Shown here piece by piece: positions 7,728 through 17,116 of a DNA stretch of 64,000 bases. A model generated the notes under the pieces. The model did no database searches, was not told where the DNA came from, and worked only from the letters and a program-made list of their open reading frames with translations. The stretch covers positions 1 to 64,000 of the forward strand of contig NZ_JACHXM010000020.1 in assembly GCF_014192055.1 (NCBI RefSeq), in the 5' to 3' direction. Every line of letters starts with the position of its first letter. The stretch's first letter is position 1. The translations under genes and the position numbers were made by a program. The stretch is from Halomonas organivorans. Lineage in GTDB: Bacteria > Pseudomonadota > Gammaproteobacteria > Pseudomonadales > Halomonadaceae.

Positions 7728-9498
7728 CCTGACGTTCTCCTTCGGATGAGGGCAGCGTCGGGGCGAGGGGCAGGGTGACCTCGAAACAGGCGCCGCCCTG
7801 CGGCAGGTTGGCGGCGCTGATGCGTCCCTCAAGGTCCTGGACGATGCCGAAGCAGATGAACAGGCCGAGCCCCAGGCCGTCGCCCACCGCCTTGGTGGTG
7901 AAGAAAGGGTCGAACAGGCGCGACAGGATTGCCTCGTCGAGGCCCGGACCGTTGTCGGCGATCCGCAGCGTCATGCTCTCCCCGTCGGCCGCCAGGCAGA
8001 TGGCCAGTCGCGGCCGCTCGATCGGCACCAGGGCATCCAGGGCGTTGCGCAGCAGGTTGGTGAGCAGCTGCTCGAGGCGCAGCGCATCGCCGAGGACCGG
8101 GAGGCGCGGCGCCTCGCCATGCTCGATCACCACCTCGACGCCCTGGCGGCGAATGCGCTCGTCAAGCAGCTCCAGCACGAAGGTCAGGCGCTCTTCGAGG
8201 TCGATGGGTTCGCGGCTGCCGCCGCGGCGGGCGAACAGTCTGAGCTGGCGGATCAGCGCATCCTGACGATCGCACAGCGACTGGATGCGGGTGAAATTGC
8301 TCGCCGCCGCCTCCTCGCGGCCCTTGGCCAGCAGGCGAACGCCGTTGGCGGCATAGGTGCGAATGCCCGAGAGCGGCTGGTTCAGCTCATGGGCGATGCC
8401 GGCCGCCATGGTGCCGAGCGACGCCAGCTTGCCGGCCTGGACCAGCTCCTCCTGGGCCTCCTGCAGCGCCTGGGTGCGTTCGACGACCCGTTCCTCGAGC
8501 CGCTCGTTGGCCTCGCGGACGATGCGTGCCTCACGATCCCTCAGGCGCTGGCGCTTCTGACGTTCGCGCAGCCACAGTGCGAGCAGCAACAGCACCAGGG
8601 TCGCGCCTGCCGCCGCCAGGAAGGCGTTGCGTGCGTCCAGGTACAGCGGTCGCATCGGCACCAGGTAGTGCATGGTCCAGCCCAGCCGTTGCTGTTCCCG
8701 CGAGAGGTCCAGGTAGCGCTCGCTGCTGGAGCCGTCGCCGATGGCCAGCGAGTCGTCGGCCAATACCCTGCCGAGTCGCTCGAGGGACTGGTCGAGGAAC
8801 TGGCGCTGCTGACGGATCTCGTCCATGGCCGCGGCGGTGATCGGCGCAAGCGCTCGATAACGCCAGCCGGGGCGGCTCGACAGGATCACCACGCCATTGG
8901 CGTCGGAGAGCAGCACGGTTTCCCCGGCCCGGCGCCAGCTTGCCTGCAGGGACTCCAGCGCTACCTTGATGGCCACCACCCCCACCGCCCGGCCATCGGC
9001 GGTCGAGACGACCGGCGCCGAGACGAAGTAGCCCGCGCGCTCGGTGGTGCTGCCGATGGCAAAGAACTCGCCCTCGCCCTCGTCCAGGGCATCCTGGAAG
9101 TAGGGGCGGAAACCATAGTGGTGGCCGATGAAGCTGTCCGGGCTGTCATGGTTGCTGCTGGCCACGGTGTCGCCGCGTCGGTCGAGCAGGAAGATGGCTT
9201 CGGCACCGGCATCCTCGGCCACTTGCTCGAGATAGCGATTGACACGATCGATGGTGTGGCCAGACGGTTCGAGCACCGCCGAGCGGACCGGCGCCTGGCC
9301 GGCCAGCAGCCTCGGCAGAAAGGCGAAACGGGCCAGTGCGCCCTCCAGGGTGGTGGAGTACAGCGACAGCCGGTTATCGGCATGCTGGCGGGCGATCTCC
9401 AGCGACTGCTGGAACTGCCACTGCCAGACGCACCACCACAGGGTGGCCGCCAGCAGGCCGGCGGCGCTCAGCAGGGCGATTCGCCAGGGGCGGGTCAC
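7717..9498 (-). CDS. dctB: Sensor histidine kinase, DctB type
   Basis: The 593-residue membrane kinase has a first helix at about residues 7-25, a periplasmic double-Cache-like sensor to about 285, a second helix at about 292-311, then a coiled coil. The HisKA domain has His370 in AAGIAHELNQPLSGIR, and the ATPase has N and G boxes (LLRNALDAL, DNGPGLDE, GLGLGLFICF). In DctB proteins the sensor binds C4-dicarboxylates. It starts with GTG, overlapping the stop of the upstream VOC gene as GTGA, and ends within dctD, so VOC-dctB-dctD are probably one transcript. Pairing with a TAXI rather than a DctPQM transporter leaves the actual ligand open. Confidence 0.92.
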   Translation of the reverse strand: MTRPWRIALLSAAGLLAATLWWCVWQWQFQQSLEIARQHADNRLSLYSTTLEGALARFAFLPRLLAGQAPVRSAVLEPSGHTIDRVNRYLEQVAEDAGAEAIFLLDRRGDTVASSNHDSPDSFIGHHYGFRPYFQDALDEGEGEFFAIGSTTERAGYFVSAPVVSTADGRAVGVVAIKVALESLQASWRRAGETVLLSDANGVVILSSRPGWRYRALAPITAAAMDEIRQQRQFLDQSLERLGRVLADDSLAIGDGSSSERYLDLSREQQRLGWTMHYLVPMRPLYLDARNAFLAAAGATLVLLLLALWLRERQKRQRLRDREARIVREANERLEERVVERTQALQEAQEELVQAGKLASLGTMAAGIAHELNQPLSGIRTYAANGVRLLAKGREEAAASNFTRIQSLCDRQDALIRQLRLFARRGGSREPIDLEERLTFVLELLDERIRRQGVEVVIEHGEAPRLPVLGDALRLEQLLTNLLRNALDALVPIERPRLAICLAADGESMTLRIADNGPGLDEAILSRLFDPFFTTKAVGDGLGLGLFICFGIVQDLEGRISAANLPQGGACFEVTLPLAPTLPSSEGERQDDD

Positions 9499-9902
9499 GG
9501 CGCGTCTTCGTACAGCTCGATGGGCGTGCCGTCCGGGTCGCTGAAGAAAGTGAAGCGGGCGCCTGTGTATTCGTCGACGCGGATCGGCTCGGGGGAGACG
9601 CCGCGGGCCTCGAGCAGGGCCACGCAGGCATCGAGGTCCGGCGTGGCGAGCGCTAGATGGCGCAGGCCGCAGGCCTCGGGATAGCTGGGGCGCGGCGGCG
9701 GGGCGGGAAAGGAGAACAGCTCGAGATGGATGCCGCCGGGCAAGCGCAGGTCGAGCTTGTGGCTGTCGCGCCGCTCGCGATAGACCTCGTGGAGGATCTC
9801 GGCATCGAGGACCTCGAGATAGAAGCGCCTGGCCCGCGAATAGTCGGCGGTGATCAGGGCCACGTGATGCACGCCGCCCAGCGGCAATCGTTGCTCGCTC
9901 AT
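9495..9902 (-). CDS. VOC (glyoxalase/bleomycin-resistance) family protein
   Basis: This 135-residue protein has two beta-alpha-beta-beta-beta modules typical of the vicinal oxygen chelate fold. Candidate metal ligands are the His in GVHHVALITADY, the Glu in IHLELFSFP, the His in CGLRHLALATPD and the Glu in TPIELYEDAP. It resembles the YaeR/lactoylglutathione-lyase-like group, so a role in handling a small carbonyl or dicarbonyl compound is possible, but the substrate is unknown. An in-frame TTG at 9917 is a possible alternative start; the ATG at 9902 gives the usual family length. Its stop overlaps the GTG of dctB, which suggests translational coupling. Confidence 0.85.
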   Translation of the reverse strand: MSEQRLPLGGVHHVALITADYSRARRFYLEVLDAEILHEVYRERRDSHKLDLRLPGGIHLELFSFPAPPPRPSYPEACGLRHLALATPDLDACVALLEARGVSPEPIRVDEYTGARFTFFSDPDGTPIELYEDAP

Positions 9903-9960
9903 GGAATGACTCGTCAATGGGGAGCGGGCGGGGCGATGCGCCCCGCCGGGGAAACTCGGC

Positions 9961-11016
9961 TCAGCGGCAGAGGCCTTCCAGGACCTCGACCAGGCTGTCC
10001 ATCTCGTCTTCGGTGCCGATGGAGATGCGCAGCCAGCCGCTCAGCGCCTCGGTGTTGAAATGGCGCACCAGGATACCGCGTTCGCGCAGGCCGACGAACA
10101 ACTGGGCGGCGTCCTGCTCGGGGTGGTGCACCAGCAGGAAGTTGCTCTGCGACGGCAGTACCCGGAAGCCCAGGCCCTCGAGACGCGTGCGGGTGCGATC
10201 GCGGGTGGTGATCACCGCCTCGCGGCAGGCGTCGAAGTGCTCGCGATCCTCCAGAGCGGCGATGCCGATGGCGCTGGCCAGGCTGTCGATGGGGTAGGAG
10301 TTGAAGGAGTCCTTGACCCGCTCGAGCCCCTCGATCAGCTCTCGTGAGCCCACCGCATAGCCGAGACGCAGGCCGGCGAGGCTGCGCGACTTGGAGAAGG
10401 TGCCGGTGACCAGCAGGTTGGGGAAGCGCTCGATCAGCGGCACGGCGCTCTCGCCGCCGAAGTCCACGTAGGCCTCGTCGACCAGTACCACCGACTCGGT
10501 GATTCGCTCCAGCAGGCCGGCGATCGCCTCGCGGCCGTGGCCGTGGCCGGTCGGCGCATTGGGGTTGGCGAAGATGGCGCCGCCGGCGTCCGGCGAGAAG
10601 GCCTCGAGATCGACCCGCCACTCGGCGTCCAGCGGCAGGGCGCGGCGCTCCACGTCGTAGAGCCGGCAGTACACCGGATAGAAGCTGTAGGTGATGGCCG
10701 GCATCTCCAGCGGCCGGTCGTGACAGAAGAAGGCCTGGAAGGCCAGGGCCAGCACTTCATCGGAGCCGTTGCCGACGAACACCTGGTCTACCTCCACGCC
10801 CAACTCCCGGGCCAGGGCCTCGCGCAGGGCGCGGGACTCGGGGTCGGGATAGCGGCGCAGGTGGTCGGCCGAAAACTCCCGCAGCGCCGCCTCGACGCCC
10901 GGCGCCGGCGGATAGGGATTCTCGTTGGTGTTCAGCTTGACCAGACGTTCGCGGGGCTGCTCGCCGGGTACATAGGGCGTCAGCTCGCGGACCTTGGGGC
11001 TCCAGAACTTGCTCAT
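9961..11016 (-). CDS. hisC: Histidinol-phosphate aminotransferase
   Basis: The 351-residue fold-type I PLP enzyme has the N-terminal substrate motif LNTNENPYPP, the SDEVLALAFQAF segment, and the PLP lysine in TGTFSKSRSLAGLRLGYAVG. It converts imidazole-acetol phosphate and glutamate to histidinol phosphate and 2-oxoglutarate in histidine synthesis. The start ATG at 11016 follows GAGAAGTGAAG, and the product begins MSKFWSPKVRELTPYVPGEQ as in gammaproteobacterial HisC. It is separate from hisBHAF, which lie about 8 kb downstream. It precedes the VOC-dctBD genes on the same strand with a 58-bp gap. Confidence 0.95.
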   Translation of the reverse strand: MSKFWSPKVRELTPYVPGEQPRERLVKLNTNENPYPPAPGVEAALREFSADHLRRYPDPESRALREALARELGVEVDQVFVGNGSDEVLALAFQAFFCHDRPLEMPAITYSFYPVYCRLYDVERRALPLDAEWRVDLEAFSPDAGGAIFANPNAPTGHGHGREAIAGLLERITESVVLVDEAYVDFGGESAVPLIERFPNLLVTGTFSKSRSLAGLRLGYAVGSRELIEGLERVKDSFNSYPIDSLASAIGIAALEDREHFDACREAVITTRDRTRTRLEGLGFRVLPSQSNFLLVHHPEQDAAQLFVGLRERGILVRHFNTEALSGWLRISIGTEDEMDSLVEVLEGLCR

Positions 11017-11133
11017 CTTCACTTCTCGGGTCGCGGGGCAATGCGGCCATGGTCGCCCGCCCGGGGGCCCCGCGCAAGCCGTCCCCCGTGGTAGGCTGGG
11101 GCGCATCGATTCGCCTGCTATGGAAACCCTTCG

Positions 11134-12030
11134 ATGATCGGTCAGATCCTTGCCTCCCTGCTGCCGGTGTTCCTGATCGCCGGCTGCGGGACTCTCTACG
11201 GCCGCTATCGCCGCCCCGACATCCGCAGTCTCAACACCCTCAACATGGAGCTGTTCGTGCCGCTGCTGGTGTTCGCGGTGCTGGCCGACCGTGAGGCGCC
11301 GCTGACCGACTACGCCAGCCTGGCCCTGGCCGGCCTGGTGGTGGTGCTTGGCTCGGGCCTGCTGCTGTGGCCGCTGGTCAGGCTGCTGGGCCTGGAGACG
11401 AAGACCTTCCTGCCGCCGATGATGTTCAACAACGCCGGCAACATGGGCGTGCCGCTGATCGTGCTGGCCTTCGGCGAGCAGGCCCTGCCGGCGGCGGTGG
11501 TGCTGTTCATCGTCGAGATGCTGCTGCACTTCTCGGTCGGGCTCTACATGCTCGACCCGCGCACGCCGCTGTGGCGGCTGCTGCGCATGCCCATCGTGCT
11601 GGCGAGCCTGGCGGGGCTTGGCGTCAACCTGGCCGGCGTGTCGCTGCCCGGCTGGCTGCTGGAGGCGATGAACATGCTCGGCGGGGTCTGCATTCCGCTG
11701 CTGTTGTTCGCCCTCGGCGTACGGATGCTCGATATCGATTTCGACGACTGGCGCAGCGGGGTGCTCGGTGCCGTGCTGTGCCCGCTCTCCGGCCTGCTGC
11801 TGGCCTGGCCGCTGATCGCCTGGCTGGATCTATCCGGCGTCGCGGCGGCCTCGCTGTGGGTGTTCGCTGCCTTGCCGCCGGCGGTGCTCAACTACCTGGT
11901 CGCCGAGCAGTATCGACAGCAGCCTCACCGGGTAGCCTCGCTGGTGCTGATCGGCAACCTCGGCAGCCTGGTGGTGATGCCGCTGGTGCTGTGGCAGGTC
12001 TTCGAGCATGTCCGGCCGATGGCCGGCTGA
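11134..12030 (+). CDS. AEC family transporter (auxin efflux carrier-like permease)
   Basis: The 298-residue integral membrane protein has about ten hydrophobic helices in two five-helix halves. It carries the family's conserved asparagine-rich crossover in the first half (PPMMFNNAGNMGVPLIVLAF) and a second crossover near LPPAVLNYLVAEQY. AEC proteins move small organic anions such as malate or malonate. It is transcribed away from hisC, and the gap of 117 bp would hold both promoters. The substrate cannot be inferred from context. Confidence 0.88.
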   Translation: MIGQILASLLPVFLIAGCGTLYGRYRRPDIRSLNTLNMELFVPLLVFAVLADREAPLTDYASLALAGLVVVLGSGLLLWPLVRLLGLETKTFLPPMMFNNAGNMGVPLIVLAFGEQALPAAVVLFIVEMLLHFSVGLYMLDPRTPLWRLLRMPIVLASLAGLGVNLAGVSLPGWLLEAMNMLGGVCIPLLLFALGVRMLDIDFDDWRSGVLGAVLCPLSGLLLAWPLIAWLDLSGVAAASLWVFAALPPAVLNYLVAEQYRQQPHRVASLVLIGNLGSLVVMPLVLWQVFEHVRPMAG

Positions 12031-12137
12031 AAGGAACCCGACGGCTTCCCGGGCTGTCCGCCATTACCACGAGAGGTTATGCTGTGGGGCAGGCTGCCGC
12101 GAAGGCGGCGTCATGCCCATTGGTTAGGAGGACGAAG

Positions 12138-12587
12138 ATGCAAATCAGGACTTTGCTGGCCGGCTCTGCAATGCTTGCCCTGCTGGCAGGCTGTGCGGGC
12201 GGCCCCGGCGGGCAGGCCACCGAGCCCGGAATGGACACCGCGGAGCGCACCTATCAGGGCACCCTGCCGTGCCGTAACTGCGAAGGGATCGACCTGGACG
12301 TGACGCTGTTGGGCGATGCCCAGAGCACCGCGGCGGAACGGACCTTCGATCTTCAGGCGTCCTATCGGGGCCATCCGCAGAATCCGCCGGACGAGAACTA
12401 CGCGGGCAACTGGCAGGTGCTCAACGGCACCGCCGACGACCCCCAAGCCACCGTCTACGAGCTGACGCCCAATGGTGAAGGCCAGACCTACTATTTCCTG
12501 CGTCTCGACCCGCAGACCCTGGAACTGATCGACCCCCAGCGTCGCCGCTTCCAGAACAACGAGATGCTGCGCCTGAAGCGTCTCTGA
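12138..12587 (+). CDS. NlpE-like lipoprotein
   Basis: The 149-residue precursor has a lipoprotein signal (LLALLAGC lipobox, cysteine at about residue 19). The rest matches the N-terminal domain of NlpE, including TYQGTLPCRNCEGIDLDVTL with its CxxC pair. In E. coli NlpE senses surface contact and envelope or copper stress and signals through Cpx. This protein lacks NlpE's second OB-fold domain, as many family members outside the enterics do. It ends like the family (YELTPNGEGQTYYFLR, NEMLRLKRL). The start follows TAGGAGGACGAAG. No cpx genes are nearby. Confidence 0.85.
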   Translation: MQIRTLLAGSAMLALLAGCAGGPGGQATEPGMDTAERTYQGTLPCRNCEGIDLDVTLLGDAQSTAAERTFDLQASYRGHPQNPPDENYAGNWQVLNGTADDPQATVYELTPNGEGQTYYFLRLDPQTLELIDPQRRRFQNNEMLRLKRL

Positions 12588-12684
12588 GGCGATCGATCGC
12601 GTAGTCGAGAGGGGCGGCCGGTCGGTCGCCCCTCGTCGTTGGGCTCCCTGGCCCGCCATCAGCCACCCAGCCGTCGGACATCCC

Positions 12685-14067
12685 ATGGCCAAAGCGAAAA
12701 GCGCCTTCGTCTGCACCGAGTGCGGTGCCGAATACCGCAAGTGGCAGGGGCAGTGCGCCAGCTGCCGGGAATGGAACACCCTGAGTGAAGTGCGGCTGTC
12801 GGCCGCCCGCCCCGGCGCCGGCAGCGGGGGCGGTGGGTCGACGGCGCGCGGCGGCTATGCCGGCGCGGTGTCCCGGGAGGTGGTCGACCTGGCCAACGTC
12901 GACCTCAGCGAGGTGCCGCGGCTGTCGTCGACCTTCGAGGAGTTTGACCGAGTGCTGGGCGGCGGACTGGTGCCCGGATCGGCGGTGCTGCTCGGCGGCC
13001 ACCCTGGCGCCGGCAAGTCGACCCTGCTGCTGCAGACCGCCTGCAAGCTGGCCCAGCAGCGCAGCGTGCTGTACGTGACCGGCGAGGAGTCGCTGTCCCA
13101 GGTGGCGATGCGCGCCCACCGCCTGCAACTGCCCACCCAGGGCCTGAAGATGCTCGCCGAGACCAGCATCGAGACCATCCTCGGGGTCGCCGAGCGCGAG
13201 CGGCCGGACATCCTGATCATCGATTCCATCCAGACCACCCATCTCGAGGACATCGCCTCGGCGCCGGGCGGGGTGGCCCAGGTGCGCGAGTCCGCCGCGG
13301 CGCTGACCCGCTTCGCCAAGCAGTCCAGCACCGTGCTGCTGCTGGTCGGCCACGTCACCAAGGACGGCACCCTGGCCGGCCCCAAGGTGCTCGAGCACAT
13401 GATCGATGCCTCGCTGCTGCTCGAGGGCGGCGCGGACTCGCGCTTCCGTACCCTGCGCGGCCAGAAGAACCGCTTCGGGGCGGTCAACGAGCTGGGCGTG
13501 TTCGCGATGCTCGAGCACGGCCTCAAGGAGGTGAAGAACCCCAGCGCCATCTTCCTGTCGCGCACCGAGGAGCAGGCGCCGGGCAGCCTGGTGATGGTGG
13601 TCTGGGAGGGCACCCGGCCGATCCTGGTGGAAGTCCAGGCGCTGCTCGACGACTCGGCGCTGGGCAACCCGCGCCGGGTCGCGGTGGGGCTCGACCAGAA
13701 CCGACTGGCCATGCTGCTGGCGGTGCTGCATCGTCACGGCGGCCTGTTCACCGGTGACCAGGACGTCTTCCTCAACGTGGTAGGCGGGGTCAAGGTGCTC
13801 GAGACCAGCGCCGACCTGGCGGTGCTGATCGCGGTGGTATCGAGCCTGCAGAACCGGCCGCTGGCCCGCGAGCTGGTGGTGTTCGGCGAGGTTGGGCTAT
13901 CCGGCGAGATTCGCCCGGTGCCGAGCGGCCAGGAGCGCATCGTCGAGGCCGCCAAGCACGGCTTTCGCCGCGCCATCGTGCCCCGCGCCAACGCCCCCAA
14001 GCATTCGCCCGAGGGCATGGAAGTGGTGGCCGTGGATAAGCTGGCCGATGCCCTGGAGGCGCTCTAG
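12685..14067 (+). CDS. radA: DNA repair and recombination protein RadA (Sms)
   Basis: The 460-residue protein has the full RadA architecture. There is an N-terminal C4 zinc finger (CTEC at residues 10-13 and CASC further on), a RecA-like ATPase with Walker A GGHPGAGKST around Lys111, the RadA-specific KNRFG motif, and a C-terminal Lon-protease-like domain without the catalytic serine. RadA helps extend branch migration at recombination intermediates. Length and motif order are normal. It is followed by selD after 140 bp and is probably transcribed from its own promoter after nlpE. Confidence 0.97.
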   Translation: MAKAKSAFVCTECGAEYRKWQGQCASCREWNTLSEVRLSAARPGAGSGGGGSTARGGYAGAVSREVVDLANVDLSEVPRLSSTFEEFDRVLGGGLVPGSAVLLGGHPGAGKSTLLLQTACKLAQQRSVLYVTGEESLSQVAMRAHRLQLPTQGLKMLAETSIETILGVAERERPDILIIDSIQTTHLEDIASAPGGVAQVRESAAALTRFAKQSSTVLLLVGHVTKDGTLAGPKVLEHMIDASLLLEGGADSRFRTLRGQKNRFGAVNELGVFAMLEHGLKEVKNPSAIFLSRTEEQAPGSLVMVVWEGTRPILVEVQALLDDSALGNPRRVAVGLDQNRLAMLLAVLHRHGGLFTGDQDVFLNVVGGVKVLETSADLAVLIAVVSSLQNRPLARELVVFGEVGLSGEIRPVPSGQERIVEAAKHGFRRAIVPRANAPKHSPEGMEVVAVDKLADALEAL

Positions 14068-14207
14068 ACCATGCCCAAAAGTGCCATCGTGCGTCGACTT
14101 TTCGAACCTGGTCCAGGCTTCCGGCCGTGAAGCGTGAAAACGGCGTCCAACGACGGGGTGGGGGCGCTGTGTTGTAGAATGCCGGTAAAGACGCCAAGGA
14201 GACCGTG

Positions 14208-15245
14208 ATGAGTGCCATCCGCCTGACGCAATACAGCCACGGCGCCGGCTGTGGCTGCAAGATCGCCCCCGATGTTCTCGACGGCATCCTGGCCAAGGCC
14301 GGGCCGGGCGCCTCCCATTCGCGACTGATCGTCGGCAACCAGGGCCGCGAGGACGCCGCCGTCTACGACCTGGGGGACGGTCGCGGCATGATCGCCACCA
14401 CCGACTTTTTCATGCCGATCGTCGATGACCCCTTCGACTTCGGGCGTATCGCCGCCACCAACGCCATCAGCGACGTCTTCGCCATGGGCGGCTCGCCGAT
14501 CATGGCGCTGGGCATCCTCGGCTGGCCGATCGACAAGCTCGGCGCCGACATTGCCGGCGACGTGGTGGCCGGCGCCCAGGCCGTCTGCCGCGAGCTGGGG
14601 CTGGCGCTGGCCGGCGGCCACTCCATCGATGCCCCGGAGCCGATCTTCGGCCTGGCGGTCAACGGCCTGGTCGACCTCGAGCACCTCAAGCTCAACAAGG
14701 GCGCCCAGGTCGGTGACCTGCTCTACCTCACCAAGCCGCTGGGCGTCGGCCTGTTGACCACCGCCGAGAAGAAGGGCCTGCTGCAGGCCGGCCACCAGGG
14801 GCTGGCGCGGCGCACCATGCTCGAGTCCAATCGCATCGGCGCCGAGCTGGCGAAGATCCACGGCGTGCATGCCATGACCGACGTCACCGGTTTCGGCCTG
14901 GCCGGTCATCTCAGCGAGGTCTGCGAGGCCAGCGGCGTGGCGGCGCGGATCGACTTCCGCCGCCTGCCGCGCCTCGCCGAGGCCGAGGCCTATCGTCGCC
15001 AGGGGGCGGTGCCCGGCGGCAGCGGTCGCAATCGGGATGCCCTGGGCGCGGCGCTGCCGCCGATGGACGACGCCCACTGGCAGTGGCTGTGCGACCCGCA
15101 GACCTCCGGCGGCCTGCTGTTGTCGGTGCATCCCTCCTGGGAGGATGACGTCGAACGCGTCGGCCGCGAATACGGCCTCGAGCTCGAGCCCTTCGGCGAG
15201 ATCGTTGCCGCGCGAGGCGAGGTGCGTCTCGAGGTGAAGGGGTGA
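14208..15245 (+). CDS. selD: Selenide, water dikinase (selenophosphate synthetase)
   Basis: The 345-residue enzyme makes selenophosphate from selenide and ATP. The catalytic pair is readable near the N-terminus: Cys15 and Lys18 in [12 protein letters not shown], so this is the cysteine rather than the selenocysteine form. The ATP-site aspartates ([31 protein letters not shown]) and the [11 protein letters not shown] motif are present. I chose the ATG at 14208 over the GTG at 14205 because AAGGAG sits six bases before it. Its stop overlaps the GTG of mnmH (GTGA), making a two-gene selenium operon. Confidence 0.96.
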   Translation: MSAIRLTQYSHGAGCGCKIAPDVLDGILAKAGPGASHSRLIVGNQGREDAAVYDLGDGRGMIATTDFFMPIVDDPFDFGRIAATNAISDVFAMGGSPIMALGILGWPIDKLGADIAGDVVAGAQAVCRELGLALAGGHSIDAPEPIFGLAVNGLVDLEHLKLNKGAQVGDLLYLTKPLGVGLLTTAEKKGLLQAGHQGLARRTMLESNRIGAELAKIHGVHAMTDVTGFGLAGHLSEVCEASGVAARIDFRRLPRLAEAEAYRRQGAVPGGSGRNRDALGAALPPMDDAHWQWLCDPQTSGGLLLSVHPSWEDDVERVGREYGLELEPFGEIVAARGEVRLEVKG

Positions 15246-16366
15246 GCCTGCCACTGATCGAGCCTGACCTCGCGCTGCTGCGCGAGGGGCGCACCTTGAT
15301 CGACGTGCGGGCGCCGGTGGAGTTCGCGCATGGGGCCTTGCCCGGCGCGATCAACCTGCCGCTGATGGACGACGAGGAGCGTCACCAGATCGGCATCGAG
15401 TACAAGCGCCGTGGCCAGCAGGCCGCCATCGCGCTGGGTGAGCGGCTGGTCAGCGGCGGTATCAAGACCGGGCGAGTGGCGGCCTGGACTCGGCTGCTCG
15501 AGGCGCATCCCGAGGCGGTCGTCTACTGCTTCCGCGGTGGGCTGCGCTCCCAGGTCGCCCAGCAGTGGCTGGCCGAGGCCGGCATCACCCGGCCGCGTAT
15601 TCGCGGCGGCTGGAAGGCCATGCGCCAGGCGTTGTGCGCTCGCATCGACGCTGCCGCCGAGCAGCCGCTGCTGGTGGTGGGCGGGCTGACCGGCTGTGCC
15701 AAGACTTCGTTGATCGCCGCCCTGGATCAGGGGCTGGACCTGGAGGGCTGCGCCCGTCACAAGGGGTCGGCCTTCGGCCGTCATCCGCTGCCGGCGCCGT
15801 CGCAGATCGACTTTGAACATGCCATGGGGCAGCGGCTGCTCGAGCTGCCGGGGCCGGTGGTGCTGGAGGACGAGTCGCGTCACATCGGCTCGGCCAACGT
15901 GCCGCTGAGCTTCTGGCGCGGCATGCAGGACGCCCCGCGGATTCGCGTCGAGATGCCGCTGGACTGGCGGCTGGCGCAGATCCACCAGGACTACATCGAC
16001 GACCTGTGGGAGATCTACCGCCTGCAGTTCGGCGACTGGCTGGGCTGGACGCTGATGCGCAAGCAGCTGGCCGGCGCCCTGGCACGGCTCAAGAAGCGCC
16101 TCGGCGGCGCGCGGCTGGCGCGTCTGCAGCGCTTGCAGGCGCTGGCCTTTCGCGAGCACGAGCGCGGTAACCGCCAGGCCCACGAGGCCTGGCTGGCGCC
16201 GCTGCTTACCGAGTACTACGACCCCATGTATCGCTACCAGTTGGAGAAGCACGATGACCAGCGCTTCCTCCACGTAGGTGACTGGGACAGCTGCCTGGCC
16301 TTCGCACGAGACTGGGTCGCCGAGGTGGAGAGACGGGAGGTGTCCCGCACCGTGGCCCCGGCCTGA
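15242..16366 (+). CDS. mnmH: tRNA 2-selenouridine synthase
   Basis: The 374-residue protein (also called SelU or YbbB) replaces the sulfur of 2-thiouridine at the tRNA wobble position with selenium, using selenophosphate from SelD. It has an N-terminal rhodanese domain with active-site Cys96 ([11 protein letters not shown]) and a C-terminal P-loop domain ([12 protein letters not shown], Lys154) that binds the prenylated tRNA intermediate. The GTG start overlaps selD's stop codon. No selA, selB or selC is visible in this window, so tRNA selenation may be the main use of SelD here. Confidence 0.95.
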   Translation: MSLPLIEPDLALLREGRTLIDVRAPVEFAHGALPGAINLPLMDDEERHQIGIEYKRRGQQAAIALGERLVSGGIKTGRVAAWTRLLEAHPEAVVYCFRGGLRSQVAQQWLAEAGITRPRIRGGWKAMRQALCARIDAAAEQPLLVVGGLTGCAKTSLIAALDQGLDLEGCARHKGSAFGRHPLPAPSQIDFEHAMGQRLLELPGPVVLEDESRHIGSANVPLSFWRGMQDAPRIRVEMPLDWRLAQIHQDYIDDLWEIYRLQFGDWLGWTLMRKQLAGALARLKKRLGGARLARLQRLQALAFREHERGNRQAHEAWLAPLLTEYYDPMYRYQLEKHDDQRFLHVGDWDSCLAFARDWVAEVERREVSRTVAPA

Positions 16367-16381
16367 GGCTCGGGGTGGCGA

Positions 16382-17068
16382 TCAGGCCGGGGCGGTGCGC
16401 AGCCACTGGGTGAGCAGCCGGTCGAGCAGTGGCGCCAGACGGTCGAAACGCTTGGGGTCGTCGAGCATCGCTTCGCGGTCCTGGCCATGGGGACTTTCCG
16501 CGTCTCCTGCCGGGCGAGGCAGGTGGTCGAGCATGGCGGTGACGCTCTCGGCGGTGGCCTCCAGGTGGCACAGCAGCCCGACTACCCGGCCGGCGTCCCA
16601 GGCGAAGCCCTGCAGCGGACTCGCCGCGCTGCCGCCCAGCGGCAGCGCGTCTTCCGGCAGGCCGAAGATCTCTCGGTGCCAGGTGAAGGCCTCGAAGCGT
16701 TCGGGTAGGTCGAAGGGGCTGGCCTCGGCCAGGGTAACGGTCTGCCAGCCGGTCTCGGCCAGGGTGCCGCGCGATATCGTGGCGCCCAGCGCCTCGGCGA
16801 TCTGCTTGGCGCCATGGCCGATGCCGAGCAGCGGCTTGTGGCCGTCCAGGGTGCGCTCGATCAGCTTGCGCTCGCCGCGCGCCCAGTCGGCCGGCGGTAC
16901 ATCCTCGGGGGCGTCGAGCACGATCAGCGCATCGCCCTCGCCGGGCCGTGGCGGCAGCTCGCCCTGGTCGAGATGGAAGACGGTGTGGCTGTGGCCCATG
17001 CTGTCGAGCCAGTCGCCGATCCGGGCGGGTCCCAGGTGTGGGCTGTGCTGGAGCAGATGAACATGCAT
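16382..17068 (-). CDS. Class I glutamine amidotransferase-like protein lacking the nucleophile Cys
   Basis: The 228-residue protein has the overall fold of GMP-synthase-like class I amidotransferases: an N-terminal VHLLQHSPHLGP strand, the KPLLGIGHGAKQIAEALGA elbow and a late CHLEA segment in place of the usual QFHPE. At the elbow the expected G-x-C-x-G is GIGHGAK, so the catalytic cysteine is missing, while His and Glu of the triad remain. It may be a non-catalytic relative or use another chemistry. The ATG at 17068 gives the usual N-terminus; another ATG lies at 17095. It converges on mnmH with 15 bp between the stops. Confidence 0.75.
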   Translation of the reverse strand: MHVHLLQHSPHLGPARIGDWLDSMGHSHTVFHLDQGELPPRPGEGDALIVLDAPEDVPPADWARGERKLIERTLDGHKPLLGIGHGAKQIAEALGATISRGTLAETGWQTVTLAEASPFDLPERFEAFTWHREIFGLPEDALPLGGSAASPLQGFAWDAGRVVGLLCHLEATAESVTAMLDHLPRPAGDAESPHGQDREAMLDDPKRFDRLAPLLDRLLTQWLRTAPA

Positions 17069-17116
17069 GCGGGCGACCTCGCCGATATCAGCCATATATG
17101 AGGAAAGGCAGGGTAC

